Source of the DNA: an uncultured Oscillospiraceae bacterium
GTDB lineage: Bacteria; Bacillota; Clostridia; Oscillospirales; Oscillospiraceae
DNA: 64,000 nucleotides
Reading direction: 5' to 3'
Assembly: GCA_947588955.1 (NCBI GenBank)
Contig: CANPYX010000002.1
Location: forward strand, 124,001-188,000
Below the pieces are notes generated by a model, which did not search any database, was not told the DNA's origin, and saw nothing but the letters and a program-made list of their open reading frames with translations. Shown here one piece after another: positions 7,839-16,724 of the stretch (positions are counted from its first letter, which is position 1; each line of letters begins with the position of its first letter). A program made the position numbers and the translations under genes.

Positions 7839-9830
7839 ATGATTATGAGAAATAAATACCGATATGAGAGGCTGTTTTCAGAAGGAAATATAGGATCGCT
7901 CCGCGTAAAGAATCGTATCATAATGGGTCCAACGGAAACGCTGTACGGTTCCGCCTGCGGGGAGGTGACCGGCGAGGTCATTGAGTATTACAGGCGTCGT
8001 GCCGCGGGCGGTGTTGGAATGATATTACTCCATTCGGTCCAGTGCAATACGGCTGTGGATAAGCTTGACCCGTATGCCGGTTCTCTGCGCCTGGATAACG
8101 ACGCGTTCATTCCCAGGTTGAGCGACCTTGCGGAGGCTGTACACCGTGAGGGCGCCAAGCTCGCCGTGCTATGCTCGATAGGCGGAGGAGCGAAAGGCGC
8201 CGGGGAGGACTACCTGACAAATGGTCCGGGAGGCGCCGAACGCGTATCCCCGTCGAATATTTCCGGTGATGGCGGAAAGCTTGCGTCACGCGCTATGGAC
8301 ACCGAGGAGATCAAAAGGACCGTAACGGAGTATGGCCGGTGTGCCGAACGCGCCAGGGACGCCGGAATCGACGCGTTCTTTATACACGCCGTTGGAAGCT
8401 ATCTGCTCGCCGAATTCCTTTCTCCGATTTACAATAGGCGGACAGATGAATACGGAGGATGTGCGGAAAACAGATGGAAGCTTCTCTTTGAGCTTGTAGA
8501 GGAGTGCAGGAAGCGGGTGGGCAGGAATTACCCTATCGCCCTGCGGATCTCCGCTGATGAACTGACTCCGGGCGGACGCGGGCTTGACGAGACAAGAGCG
8601 TTTTTGCCAAGGCTCGCCGCCGCAGGTGTTGACGCGTTTGACATTGCTGTTGGGCTGAAGGAACCGCTGCACCAGACGATTCCAAATATCTATATGCCTG
8701 TCGGAGGAAACCTCGGGATCGTCTCGGAGATAAAAAGATCTGTTGACGTACCTGTGATCTGTTCCGGACGACTTTCCGAACCCGGTAGTGCCGAAAGGGT
8801 ACTTGAAAGCGGAACGGCTGATTTTATCTCAATTGGAAGGGGCCTTATTGCCGACCCGGATCTGCCGGTAAAGGCAATGTCCGGAAAGGAAGACAGCATA
8901 CGTAGGTGCCTTTCATGCAACTACTGCATAGGTCAGCGGATAATAAAAAAGCTTCCGCTGCGATGCGCAATAAATCCATACGCCGGACGGGAAGCCTTTG
9001 AAAAAGAAAATGTGGAGCCTGCTGACAAACCACGGCAGATCGTGGTTATCGGCGGCGGTCCTGCCGGACTGGAGGCGGCGAGATATCTGGGGCTGCGCGG
9101 TCATACGGTTGATCTTTACGAGGCAGGTGGTTCCCTTTGCGCCGGGCAGCTTGCGGCGGCAACAGTGCCGCCGTGCAAAGAGGGCCTGCGGAACATACCG
9201 CGCTATTATCTTGAACTGCTTGAACGCATGGATAATGTACACATTCACCTGAATACTGCGCTTGACAGCCAAACGGCGGCCGGCCTTGGGGCAGACAGTT
9301 ATATCGTTGCCACAGGTGCCAAACCTGTTGTTCCACATATTGAGGGTATTCATGGGAAAAATGTTTTTACCGCTGAGGAATCGCTGCATAACGGTCTCGG
9401 TGTTGGAAAGAACGTTGTGATACTTGGAGGGGGACAGGTTGGCGTTGAAGCCGCGCATTATTACTCTGAAAAGGGAAGGAATGTGACGGTCGTTGAACAG
9501 CTGCCACGTGTCGCGGACAGGGAGGAACCCATGACAAGAGCTGCGTTGATGGAGCTTCTCGCGAAAAACAGCGTCAGGCTCCTGGTTTGTCACCGAGTAG
9601 TTCGGCTGACGGACAACAGCGTGGAGCTTATTGATACAGTATCCGGTAGGCAAGCAACCGTTCCGTTTGACACCGCCCTGATAAGCTTCGGCTCAACACC
9701 GGACAGAACACTTGCGGATGAGCTTACGGAAATGGGACTTGATGTTTACACCGCAGGTGACTGCGAAAGTGTTTGGGATATTGCTTCCGCCATCGCACAG
9801 GCGCACTATAAGGCGGTGAAATATTTTTAA
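7839..9830 (+). CDS. Old-yellow-enzyme type NADH:flavin oxidoreductase with Fe-S cluster (2,4-dienoyl-CoA reductase-like)
   Basis: The 663-residue protein has three parts. Residues 1-345 form an FMN-binding TIM barrel of the old yellow enzyme family, with HAVGSYLLAEFLSPIYNRRTDEYGG as landmark. Cysteines 357, 360, 363 and ~376 (CLSCNYC...C) would hold a 4Fe-4S cluster. FAD (VVIGGGPAG near 402) and NAD (VVILGGGQVG near 526) folds follow. This is the layout of 2,4-dienoyl-CoA reductase, trimethylamine dehydrogenase and the clostridial BaiCD/enoate-reductase enzymes, which reduce activated C=C bonds. An in-frame ATG at 7845 is an alternative start. Its position in the LacI-controlled operon suggests reduction of an unsaturated intermediate; the substrate is unknown. 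Confidence 0.88.
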   Translation: MIMRNKYRYERLFSEGNIGSLRVKNRIIMGPTETLYGSACGEVTGEVIEYYRRRAAGGVGMILLHSVQCNTAVDKLDPYAGSLRLDNDAFIPRLSDLAEAVHREGAKLAVLCSIGGGAKGAGEDYLTNGPGGAERVSPSNISGDGGKLASRAMDTEEIKRTVTEYGRCAERARDAGIDAFFIHAVGSYLLAEFLSPIYNRRTDEYGGCAENRWKLLFELVEECRKRVGRNYPIALRISADELTPGGRGLDETRAFLPRLAAAGVDAFDIAVGLKEPLHQTIPNIYMPVGGNLGIVSEIKRSVDVPVICSGRLSEPGSAERVLESGTADFISIGRGLIADPDLPVKAMSGKEDSIRRCLSCNYCIGQRIIKKLPLRCAINPYAGREAFEKENVEPADKPRQIVVIGGGPAGLEAARYLGLRGHTVDLYEAGGSLCAGQLAAATVPPCKEGLRNIPRYYLELLERMDNVHIHLNTALDSQTAAGLGADSYIVATGAKPVVPHIEGIHGKNVFTAEESLHNGLGVGKNVVILGGGQVGVEAAHYYSEKGRNVTVVEQLPRVADREEPMTRAALMELLAKNSVRLLVCHRVVRLTDNSVELIDTVSGRQATVPFDTALISFGSTPDRTLADELTEMGLDVYTAGDCESVWDIASAIAQAHYKAVKYF

Positions 9831-10024
9831 CGCGGCGATTACGAGGCGTGCCGCGGAGATATTGAACGCCTGTTTAACTTATTGCTCAAGACCGCTGACG
9901 CGGGATGGGACACGTACATATTTTGAAGGAGGTGGACCGAGAACATATATATGACCGGCACGGCTTGCCGATCCCGACGGATAGACAGACCGGAAAAAAA
10001 GAGAGTTTTTATAGGAGGTTTAAT

Positions 10025-11653
10025 ATGAAAAAAGTAATTTGTCTGATTCTTGCACTTATTATGGTCCTGTCACTTGCCGCCTGCACCAAGGGTCAGGGGG
10101 GTAACGACAGCGAAAACAACAGCAGCAATGAAAACAAGGTCCCGAATGAGCAGGGGAACCAGTCAGGTCAGGGAGACAGTGAAAATGTCGATGACAGCAA
10201 GAAGGGCGGAACGCTAAACATTGCGATTGAGTCTGACTGCACCGGAATCGCCGCATGGACAACGAACGGAAATACCACCGACCTTATCTGCTCTTGGCCA
10301 ATGCTGGAGAGTCTTTTTACCCTTGATTCAGAGGGAAAAATCGTCTGCCACCTGGCTGAGAGCTATGAAGCCGATCCGGATGCGCTCACATATACAATAA
10401 AGCTGAGAGACAACATTTATTTCTCCGACGGCTCTAAGCTGAACGCTGAGACCGCAAAATGGAACCTTGAATTTACCCGTGAGCGTAGCAAAAAAGCACC
10501 AAACCTTATCGGAGAGCTTGAATCCGTTGATGTGGTTGATGACCTGACCGTCAGGCTTAACCTTTCCTCGTGGAATTCCTGCCTGCCTTACGGTCTTGCG
10601 AGAGAGTGCGGCTTTATGTATTCCAAGGAGTCCTATGACAAGATGGGCGAGGCGGCCTTTGAGGTCAATCCCGTCGGTACAGGTCCGTTCATTCAGACTT
10701 CATGGGAGCGCGACATAAAGCACGAATATGTCAGAAATGATAATTACTGGAACGGCAGTGTCAACCTTGACGGTGTGACGATCTCCATATACAAGACGGC
10801 TCTTGTGGCGCAGGCGGCACTGGAAAGCGGAGAGATCGACGTATGGCACAACAGCGATTTTTCCCTCAACGAAATGATGGCGGAAAAAGGCTTCACCATT
10901 GCCACCGGCTCCATCTACAACACCACGCCGCTGCTTTGCTTCAACAGCGTAAATGAAGACGAGCCTTTCAGCGACATACGTGTTCGCCGCGCCATAAGCT
11001 ATGCTATTGATACACAGACACTTATGGACACGGTTTATTACGGACTTGGCAGGAGCGGAAACCAGTTCTGCGTCGGTGATTACTACCACACTGATGAGGT
11101 CAAGGGCTATCCCTATAACCTTGAGAAAGCAAAGGAGCTCCTTGCGGAGGCAGGCTATCCCAACGGCTTTGACACGACCTTGACGGCGCTTCCTTCTCAG
11201 ACAGCCGCGGTTACCATCATAAAGGATCAGCTCAAGAATGTGGGAATCAATGTTGAGCTCAATATCATGGAGCTTTCCACATATGCCGTTGAGCTTATCG
11301 GTTGGAAGAGCGGCATGCTTTACCATCCGTCCTCCTGCACACCGTGCGTTCCCACGCAGCTTGCGAGCATGTTCTGCCAGGGGCTTTCCGGTCAGGTGCT
11401 TGGTCTGACGTCAATGGATCACCCGGACAGCGTTGACCAGTACCTCAAGGCGTGCCTTGCTGCTAAGAACGATGAGGAGCAGCTTGAGAACCTCAGACTC
11501 GCACAGGTAGAGATGATAGATACCTATTGCATGTATGTTCCCGTAGGAGAGGCGCCCCTTGTATTTGTTAAGAGTCCGAAGCTCCACGATGACGGAATCA
11601 ACGACGCCTGCTTCTATTCGGCAACGCTTGCCACAGCATGGAAGGAAAAATAA
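10025..11653 (+). CDS. ABC transporter substrate-binding lipoprotein (SBP family 5)
   Basis: This is a 542-residue extracellular solute-binding protein of the oligopeptide/nickel/glycan class. A lipoprotein signal peptide ends at LSLAAC with Cys20 as the lipidated residue, followed by an Asn/Ser/Glu-rich tether and the mature domain (KKGGTLNIAIESD..., YTIKLRDNIYFSDGSKLNA, FSDIRVRRAISYAID). ATG 10025 follows ATAGGAGG and gives the signal peptide at the N-terminus; the longer frame from 9905 does not. It should deliver substrate to the permease/ATPase genes at 13869-17725. The 194-base gap before it holds no gene that I can see and may contain an internal promoter. Confidence 0.9.
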   Translation: MKKVICLILALIMVLSLAACTKGQGGNDSENNSSNENKVPNEQGNQSGQGDSENVDDSKKGGTLNIAIESDCTGIAAWTTNGNTTDLICSWPMLESLFTLDSEGKIVCHLAESYEADPDALTYTIKLRDNIYFSDGSKLNAETAKWNLEFTRERSKKAPNLIGELESVDVVDDLTVRLNLSSWNSCLPYGLARECGFMYSKESYDKMGEAAFEVNPVGTGPFIQTSWERDIKHEYVRNDNYWNGSVNLDGVTISIYKTALVAQAALESGEIDVWHNSDFSLNEMMAEKGFTIATGSIYNTTPLLCFNSVNEDEPFSDIRVRRAISYAIDTQTLMDTVYYGLGRSGNQFCVGDYYHTDEVKGYPYNLEKAKELLAEAGYPNGFDTTLTALPSQTAAVTIIKDQLKNVGINVELNIMELSTYAVELIGWKSGMLYHPSSCTPCVPTQLASMFCQGLSGQVLGLTSMDHPDSVDQYLKACLAAKNDEEQLENLRLAQVEMIDTYCMYVPVGEAPLVFVKSPKLHDDGINDACFYSATLATAWKEK

Positions 11654-11727
11654 TTTCTCCGGCCTACCGGTATACAGCGACAACGGCTGTGCCGTGAGGC
11701 AAAGGACAGAGAAAGGACAGACGCAGA

Positions 11728-12744
11728 GTGGAAAAAAAGAAAAAGACAATGCGCGAGCTTTTCGCGGAGGAAAAAACCATAATACTTCCGGAGGTGTATG
11801 ATTTCCGGTCCCAGCGCGCGGCAGAGTTTTGCGGATTCAAGGCAACGCTCCTCAGCAGTACAGAATTTGCCTGCGCATATACAGGTATTCCCGACCTCGG
11901 GATACTGTCTCCGGATGAGGAGGTCTACATCAGCGAGCGCATCTCCAGGGCTTCAACGATACCTCTGCTTATTGACGCGGAGGATGGCTTCGGAAGTCCG
12001 CTCAACACATATTACACCGCGCACCGCCTGACCCATTTGGGCGGTGCAGCGGGATTGCTTCTCACCGACGAGATTACAGCATGTCCCGCCACGCGCGACG
12101 AGGCAAAGCACCGCGTCACAGACATCAAAGTTGCCCTTGCCAAGATTCGCGCAGCCGCCGAGGGTGTTGCCGGCACAGACGGCATCATCATTGCGAGGAC
12201 CGACCTGAATGTGCTACGTGATTTCAACGAAGTTGTCGAGCGCTGCAACAGGTTTTATGAGGCCGGCGCAGATGTCACGCTCACTCTTACGCTCAATGAC
12301 ATCAAGGGAAGCCAAGAGGAACGCCACGAATTCCTGAAAAAATTCTCCGAGCAGGTCCCCGGCTACAAGTGGTATCCCGATCTCTCCTACACCGACGGTC
12401 AGCCGGATGTGGACCTTGATGTGATCGCCGATATGGGCTTCAACATGATAGGTGTCCATTATTTGCTGGAATCGGCAATGCTGTTTATGATCGATGTGGG
12501 ACTCAATGTCATGAAGAACAAGGACAACTGTTATGTCCGCACATACCCGGAAAGGTTCCCCGAGGCGTGCAGGCTTATGGCCGGTAAAGACGTGTCGCAG
12601 CTGCATGAAGGCGGAAAATGGTGGGAGCTTGAAAAGCGTATCTGGGGCGCGGAAAACATGGACGAATCCACCACGTACAGAGTCCGCGGCATGTATGACA
12701 AGCTGGGAGATATATTTACCGGTCTCAGGAAGGAGGGAAAGTGA
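11728..12744 (+). CDS. Isocitrate lyase / PEP mutase superfamily protein 1
   Basis: This is a 338-residue TIM-barrel protein of the ICL/PEP-mutase superfamily with a GTG start. The metal-binding motif is DAEDGFG (family DxDxGYG, with Glu for the second Asp), followed by IIIARTDL and YPDLSYTDGQPDVDLD. The isocitrate-lyase active-site motif KKCGH is absent; the equivalent loop reads TDEITACPATRDEAK. Known relatives without KKCGH include PEP mutases, phosphonopyruvate hydrolase and oxaloacetate decarboxylases, all acting on 2-oxo acids. A close paralogue starts two bases after its end, and the pair may form a heteromer or act on two steps. Confidence 0.82.
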   Translation: MEKKKKTMRELFAEEKTIILPEVYDFRSQRAAEFCGFKATLLSSTEFACAYTGIPDLGILSPDEEVYISERISRASTIPLLIDAEDGFGSPLNTYYTAHRLTHLGGAAGLLLTDEITACPATRDEAKHRVTDIKVALAKIRAAAEGVAGTDGIIIARTDLNVLRDFNEVVERCNRFYEAGADVTLTLTLNDIKGSQEERHEFLKKFSEQVPGYKWYPDLSYTDGQPDVDLDVIADMGFNMIGVHYLLESAMLFMIDVGLNVMKNKDNCYVRTYPERFPEACRLMAGKDVSQLHEGGKWWELEKRIWGAENMDESTTYRVRGMYDKLGDIFTGLRKEGK

Positions 12745-12745
12745 C

Positions 12746-13738
12746 ATGTCCATGGAAAAAAGCTTTAAGGATCTGATGAAGACAAACAAGATGATCCTTC
12801 TACCGGAGACGTATGACTTTGCCTCGACAAGATGCGTTGAGCTGTGCGGCTTTGACGGCGCAATAATCAGCAGTACGGAGCTTACAATGGCAATGAACGG
12901 AGATCCGGATATGGGTCTTCTGACAATTGACGAGTCTGTATGGCTGTGCGAACGCCTTTGCAGAGCGGCTCGTATACCGATAATAATGGACGCGGAATCG
13001 GGCTTTGGTCGTCCGCTCAACGCTTACAAAACTGCAAGGCGGCTGGCGGACTGCGGTGTCGGCGGGATCATAATGACAGATGAGTCACAGACATACCTGA
13101 GCTACCGCGACCCGGAAAACGGCGTTTGCTCCCAAAAGGAGGCGGTCGCGAGAATGAGGGCGGCGGCGATCGGTCTTGAGGAGTCGGACGCAATACTGAT
13201 TTCCCGCACCGACGTGGATATGCGGAAGCACTTTGACGAGGTGGTTGAACGGTGCAACAAATTCCTTGAGGCCGGCGCAACCACAACTATGGTGCTCTCG
13301 CTCAACGAATACAAGGACCCTGACGAGCGTATGGACGCTGTACGCAGGCTTGCTGCCCAAGTACCCGGTTCAAAATGGTATCCGGATCTCGGCTCCCAAA
13401 AGGGAAGGCCGGAGATCGATCTTGATTCCATCGCGGAGCTGGGCTTCAACATGGTGGGTATCCACTATCTCATTCTGGCGGCTACCTACGGTATGGTGGA
13501 GGCAGGAAGGCACATTGCCGAGGAAAGGAATAACCTTGTTCTTGGGCGAAACATGGAGGCAATGCCTGAAGCTGCGAAGGTCATGAAGGGGACCATACCG
13601 AAGGCGGCGTTCCTTGACTCCTTTGGTCTCACAGACGATACCTGGACCGGGCTTGAAAGGAAGTTTTTTGACGAGGACCATATGTTTGCCTCCAGATCAC
13701 ATAAGGTATCAAATATGATGCGCGGCATCCGCGAGTGA
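12746..13738 (+). CDS. Isocitrate lyase / PEP mutase superfamily protein 2
   Basis: The 330-residue paralogue of the preceding gene has the same architecture: MILLPETYDFASTR (compare IILPEVYDFRSQR in protein 1), DAESGFGRPLNAY, ILISRTDVDM, WYPDLGSQKGRPEIDLD. KKCGH is again missing; the loop reads TDESQTYLSYRDP. ATG 12746 lies one base after the upstream TGA and is preceded by AAGGAGGG, indicating translational coupling; the longer frame from 12533 overlaps the first paralogue. The two genes probably arose by tandem duplication and divergence. Confidence 0.82.
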   Translation: MSMEKSFKDLMKTNKMILLPETYDFASTRCVELCGFDGAIISSTELTMAMNGDPDMGLLTIDESVWLCERLCRAARIPIIMDAESGFGRPLNAYKTARRLADCGVGGIIMTDESQTYLSYRDPENGVCSQKEAVARMRAAAIGLEESDAILISRTDVDMRKHFDEVVERCNKFLEAGATTTMVLSLNEYKDPDERMDAVRRLAAQVPGSKWYPDLGSQKGRPEIDLDSIAELGFNMVGIHYLILAATYGMVEAGRHIAEERNNLVLGRNMEAMPEAAKVMKGTIPKAAFLDSFGLTDDTWTGLERKFFDEDHMFASRSHKVSNMMRGIRE

Positions 13739-13777
13739 CGAGGCGCCGCGCCGGCAGGACTTATTGAACGTATCAGT

Positions 13778-13802
13778 GGAGGACCGGCCCCGCCGGTCCT
13801 CC
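13778..13802 (+). other. Strong intercistronic hairpin
   Basis: GGAGGACCGG (13778-13787) pairs with CCGGTCCTCC (13793-13802). No T-run follows, so this is not a standard terminator. It may be an mRNA-stabilising or processing element separating the enzyme genes from the permease genes. Confidence 0.55.
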
Positions 13803-13868
13803 GGGTACAACCCGGTCGTGCAGTACATTAAAACGTTGTGATAAATCAAAACACAGCGAGGGCTCGAT

Positions 13869-14822
13869 ATGTTTTCTTATTTTATTAAGAGACTGCTCAT
13901 GTCGCTGCTGACATTGGTGCTTGTCTCGATTTTTGCCTTTTCAATAATGAAAATTCTGCCCGGAGATCCTGTCAGGCTCGCCCTTGGCGAGGCTGTCCCG
14001 GAAGAGAAGGTCCAGGAGCTGCGGGAGGAATACGGGCTTAATGACCCGTTTTTTGTCCAATACTTCAATTGGGTCAAGGGAATTGTCACAAAGTGGGACT
14101 TTGGCCGCTCGATCCTTACAGGCGAGGAAATAACTGATCTAATTGCCCAACGCCTTCCTGTCACCTTTTCTCTGGGGCTCCCCGCGTTTATACTTGGGAT
14201 CGTGCTCGGCCTGCTCCTTGGCATAGTGAGTGCTGTAGACCGGGGAGGGATAGTTGACAATATTGTCTCCTTCTTTGCAAACCTTTCCCTCGGCGTGCCG
14301 CAGTTCTGGATCGCCGTGATGGGAGTATATGTCCTCTCGTTAAAATGGAAGCTGATACCTCTGCAGGGATATGTCTCCCCAAGCGCGAGCATATCCGGCT
14401 TCCTGAGCCACGCTGTCTGGCCGGTGATCTGCATCAGCACCTTCATTTTCGCGGTAATAGCCAGACAAACACGCTCAAATATTCTTGAGGTGATACAGCA
14501 GGATTATGTCAGGACCGCTCGGGCAAACGGAATAAAAAACAGCAGTATTCTTTTCCGGCATACTTTGAAAAACGCGCTGATACCCGTTGTTACGATAATC
14601 GGCGTTCAAATGCGGATGCTTGTATGCGGCTCGATAATTATCGAGAGCGTGTTCAATATCGCCGGCCTTGGCAATCTGCTCTTGCGCGGCGTTACCAGCC
14701 GTGACTATTTCATCGTACAGGCATGTGTGCTGCTCATTTCATTTGTGACGGTCATTGCCAATTTCCTTGTGGACATCGCTTACGGATTTTTTGACCCGCG
14801 TATCAGAAAGAGTTGGAGGTGA
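13869..14822 (+). CDS. ABC transporter permease (OppB/DppB type)
   Basis: The 317-residue membrane protein starts with the typical SYFIKRLLMSLLTLVLVSI segment and the conserved GDPVRLALGE block, followed by several further membrane helices. The inner-membrane-component EAA loop, which contacts the ATPases, is visible near the C-terminal half (DYVRTARANGIKNSSILFRH). It is the first of four contiguous transporter genes and works with the lipoprotein at 10025. In this family substrates are peptides, nickel or glycosides, so the ligand is not fixed by sequence. Confidence 0.9.
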   Translation: MFSYFIKRLLMSLLTLVLVSIFAFSIMKILPGDPVRLALGEAVPEEKVQELREEYGLNDPFFVQYFNWVKGIVTKWDFGRSILTGEEITDLIAQRLPVTFSLGLPAFILGIVLGLLLGIVSAVDRGGIVDNIVSFFANLSLGVPQFWIAVMGVYVLSLKWKLIPLQGYVSPSASISGFLSHAVWPVICISTFIFAVIARQTRSNILEVIQQDYVRTARANGIKNSSILFRHTLKNALIPVVTIIGVQMRMLVCGSIIIESVFNIAGLGNLLLRGVTSRDYFIVQACVLLISFVTVIANFLVDIAYGFFDPRIRKSWR

Positions 14823-14826
14823 GCTT

Positions 14827-15717
14827 GTGTCGAATGATTTGGTATTAAAAAGGAACAGGAGACGCGCGAACCTCAAGCAGACGGCCTCCGTTTTTTTCGG
14901 GCGTGGACCGATAGTCGTCATAAGCTTTGTCATACTTCTCGTGTTTCTGTTTGTTTCAATATTTGCTCAGCTGATAGAGCCTTATGATCCATTGGCGCTG
15001 GATTACACCATTGACGGAAAGCTTCAAAGCCCGTCGGCAGAGCACCCATTCGGTACAGACGCGCTGGGACGTGACGTACTGAGCCGAATCATCTCAGGCG
15101 CGCAGATATCACTTGTAACAAGCGTACTGTCAGGCACACTTGCGGCGGTGATCGGCATACTGATTGGGCTGATCGCCGGATATTTCGGAAAAGTGGTAAA
15201 TGTCGTTATTATGCGCCTGGTGGATATGATGCTGAGTATACCTTCACTTGTTTTCGCGATGATCATATCCTTCGTGCTTCAGGGCGGTGTTTTGGGAATA
15301 GTGGTCGGAATAGGCTTCACGATGATTCCGACATACGTCAGAATGGTTAACGGACAGGTTGCGGCGTTGAAGGAGAACGATTATATCACCGCGGCTGAGA
15401 TCGTTGGACAGAAAAAAAGGAAGATAATCCTGAAGCACTTGTTTCCTAACTGTTTCCCGTCCCTGATAGTTTTGTACACAATGAATCTGGGGAGCGCCAT
15501 AATGACCGAGTCATCTCTCAGTTATCTTGGCGTTGGCATAAATCCGCCGCAGGCGACCTGGGGCGGCATGGTGGCTGACGGATACAACTGTATGACAACA
15601 AGCCCATGGCTTTGTTTCCTTCCGGGCGTTTGCGTGATACTTGTCGTCATCGCATTTAATGTTGTGGGCGACAGCCTGCGTGACGCCCTTGACCCGAGAC
15701 TGAGGGGGAAGCTGTGA
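14827..15717 (+). CDS. ABC transporter permease (OppC/DppC type)
   Basis: This 296-residue partner of the OppB-type permease carries the DppC signature HPFGTDALGRDVLSRIISGA, five to six membrane helices and an EAA loop (DYITAAEIVGQKKRKIILKH). The start is GTG 14827, seven bases after GGAGG; the longer frame from 14755 overlaps the upstream gene and adds no membrane signal. The N-terminal ~25 residues are basic and cytoplasmic. It is coupled to the ATPase gene by a TGATG overlap. Confidence 0.9.
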   Translation: MSNDLVLKRNRRRANLKQTASVFFGRGPIVVISFVILLVFLFVSIFAQLIEPYDPLALDYTIDGKLQSPSAEHPFGTDALGRDVLSRIISGAQISLVTSVLSGTLAAVIGILIGLIAGYFGKVVNVVIMRLVDMMLSIPSLVFAMIISFVLQGGVLGIVVGIGFTMIPTYVRMVNGQVAALKENDYITAAEIVGQKKRKIILKHLFPNCFPSLIVLYTMNLGSAIMTESSLSYLGVGINPPQATWGGMVADGYNCMTTSPWLCFLPGVCVILVVIAFNVVGDSLRDALDPRLRGKL

Positions 15718-16724
15718 TGGAAGATAATAACCTTGATAATAGGCTTTTGACTGTTGATGACCTGCACACTTCATTTTTCACGCCGTCCGGCGAGGTGAAG
15801 GCGGTAAACGGCGTCTGCTATTATGTTGACAGGGGAGAGGTCGTAGCGGTTGTCGGTGAGAGCGGCTGCGGTAAGTCGGTGACACAGCTGTCTGTAATGA
15901 AGCTGGTCCAGTCCCCGCCGGGAAAAATAACAAAGGGACATGTCTGGTTTGAAGGGCGTGACCTTTTGACCCTAAAGGACAAAGAGATGCGGCAGGTGAG
16001 AGGAGCGGAGATTTCCATGGTATTCCAAGAGCCTCTTACAAGCCTGAACCCGGTTTTAAAGGTGGGTACGCAGATCTCTGAGGTCATAATGACGCATAGC
16101 AGGTGTTCAAAGAAGGAGGCGTGGGAGAAGGGAACACACGCCCTTGAGGAGGTCGGTATACCCGATCCGGCAAGAAGGATGCACAATTACCCGTTTGAGA
16201 TGAGCGGAGGAATGCGCCAGCGTGTAATGATAGCAATTGCGGTGGCGTGCGACTCAAAGCTGATAATTGCCGATGAGCCGACAACTGCGCTTGATGTGAC
16301 TACTCAGGCGCAGGTAATGGAGCTGCTGATGTCGCTTGTGCAAAAAAGGGGCATTTCGCTTATTATCGTAACGCACAACCTTGGTTTGGTCACGAGGTAC
16401 GCGGACAGGATTTACGTCATGTACGCCGGAAAGGTCGTGGAGTCGGGTACTGCCAGAGATATTGTCACTTATCCAAAGCACCCGTATACAGTCGGTCTTC
16501 TCCAGTCCGTACCTAAGCTTGACGAAAGGAAGGACACGGATCTTATCCCCATTCAGGGGGCGCCTCCAAGCCTTCTGGACCTGCCGAAGACGTGCTCATT
16601 TTTGCCGCGCTGTCCGTATGCAAATGAGCTTTGCGGGAAGCTGTGCCCTCCCGACTTGAGGGAGGTAGGGGACAACGGACACTTCTCGGCATGCCATCTT
16701 GATATTGGTGAGGTAGAGGAATGA
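15717..16724 (+). CDS. ABC transporter ATP-binding protein (OppD/DppD type)
   Basis: This is an ABC ATPase of ~335 residues. Walker A is GESGCGKS, the ABC signature is MSGGMRQR and Walker B is LIIADEPTTALD. The C-terminal oligopeptide extension with cysteines (CSFLPRCPYANELCGKLCP) is typical of OppD/DppD and often binds an Fe-S cluster. ATG 15717 overlaps the previous stop (TGATG); a GTG at 15714 is also possible. Confidence 0.9.
   Translation: MEDNNLDNRLLTVDDLHTSFFTPSGEVKAVNGVCYYVDRGEVVAVVGESGCGKSVTQLSVMKLVQSPPGKITKGHVWFEGRDLLTLKDKEMRQVRGAEISMVFQEPLTSLNPVLKVGTQISEVIMTHSRCSKKEAWEKGTHALEEVGIPDPARRMHNYPFEMSGGMRQRVMIAIAVACDSKLIIADEPTTALDVTTQAQVMELLMSLVQKRGISLIIVTHNLGLVTRYADRIYVMYAGKVVESGTARDIVTYPKHPYTVGLLQSVPKLDERKDTDLIPIQGAPPSLLDLPKTCSFLPRCPYANELCGKLCPPDLREVGDNGHFSACHLDIGEVEE

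Noticed and set aside
11728-13738. True isocitrate or methylisocitrate lyases
   Set aside because: The KKCGH active-site motif is absent in both proteins.
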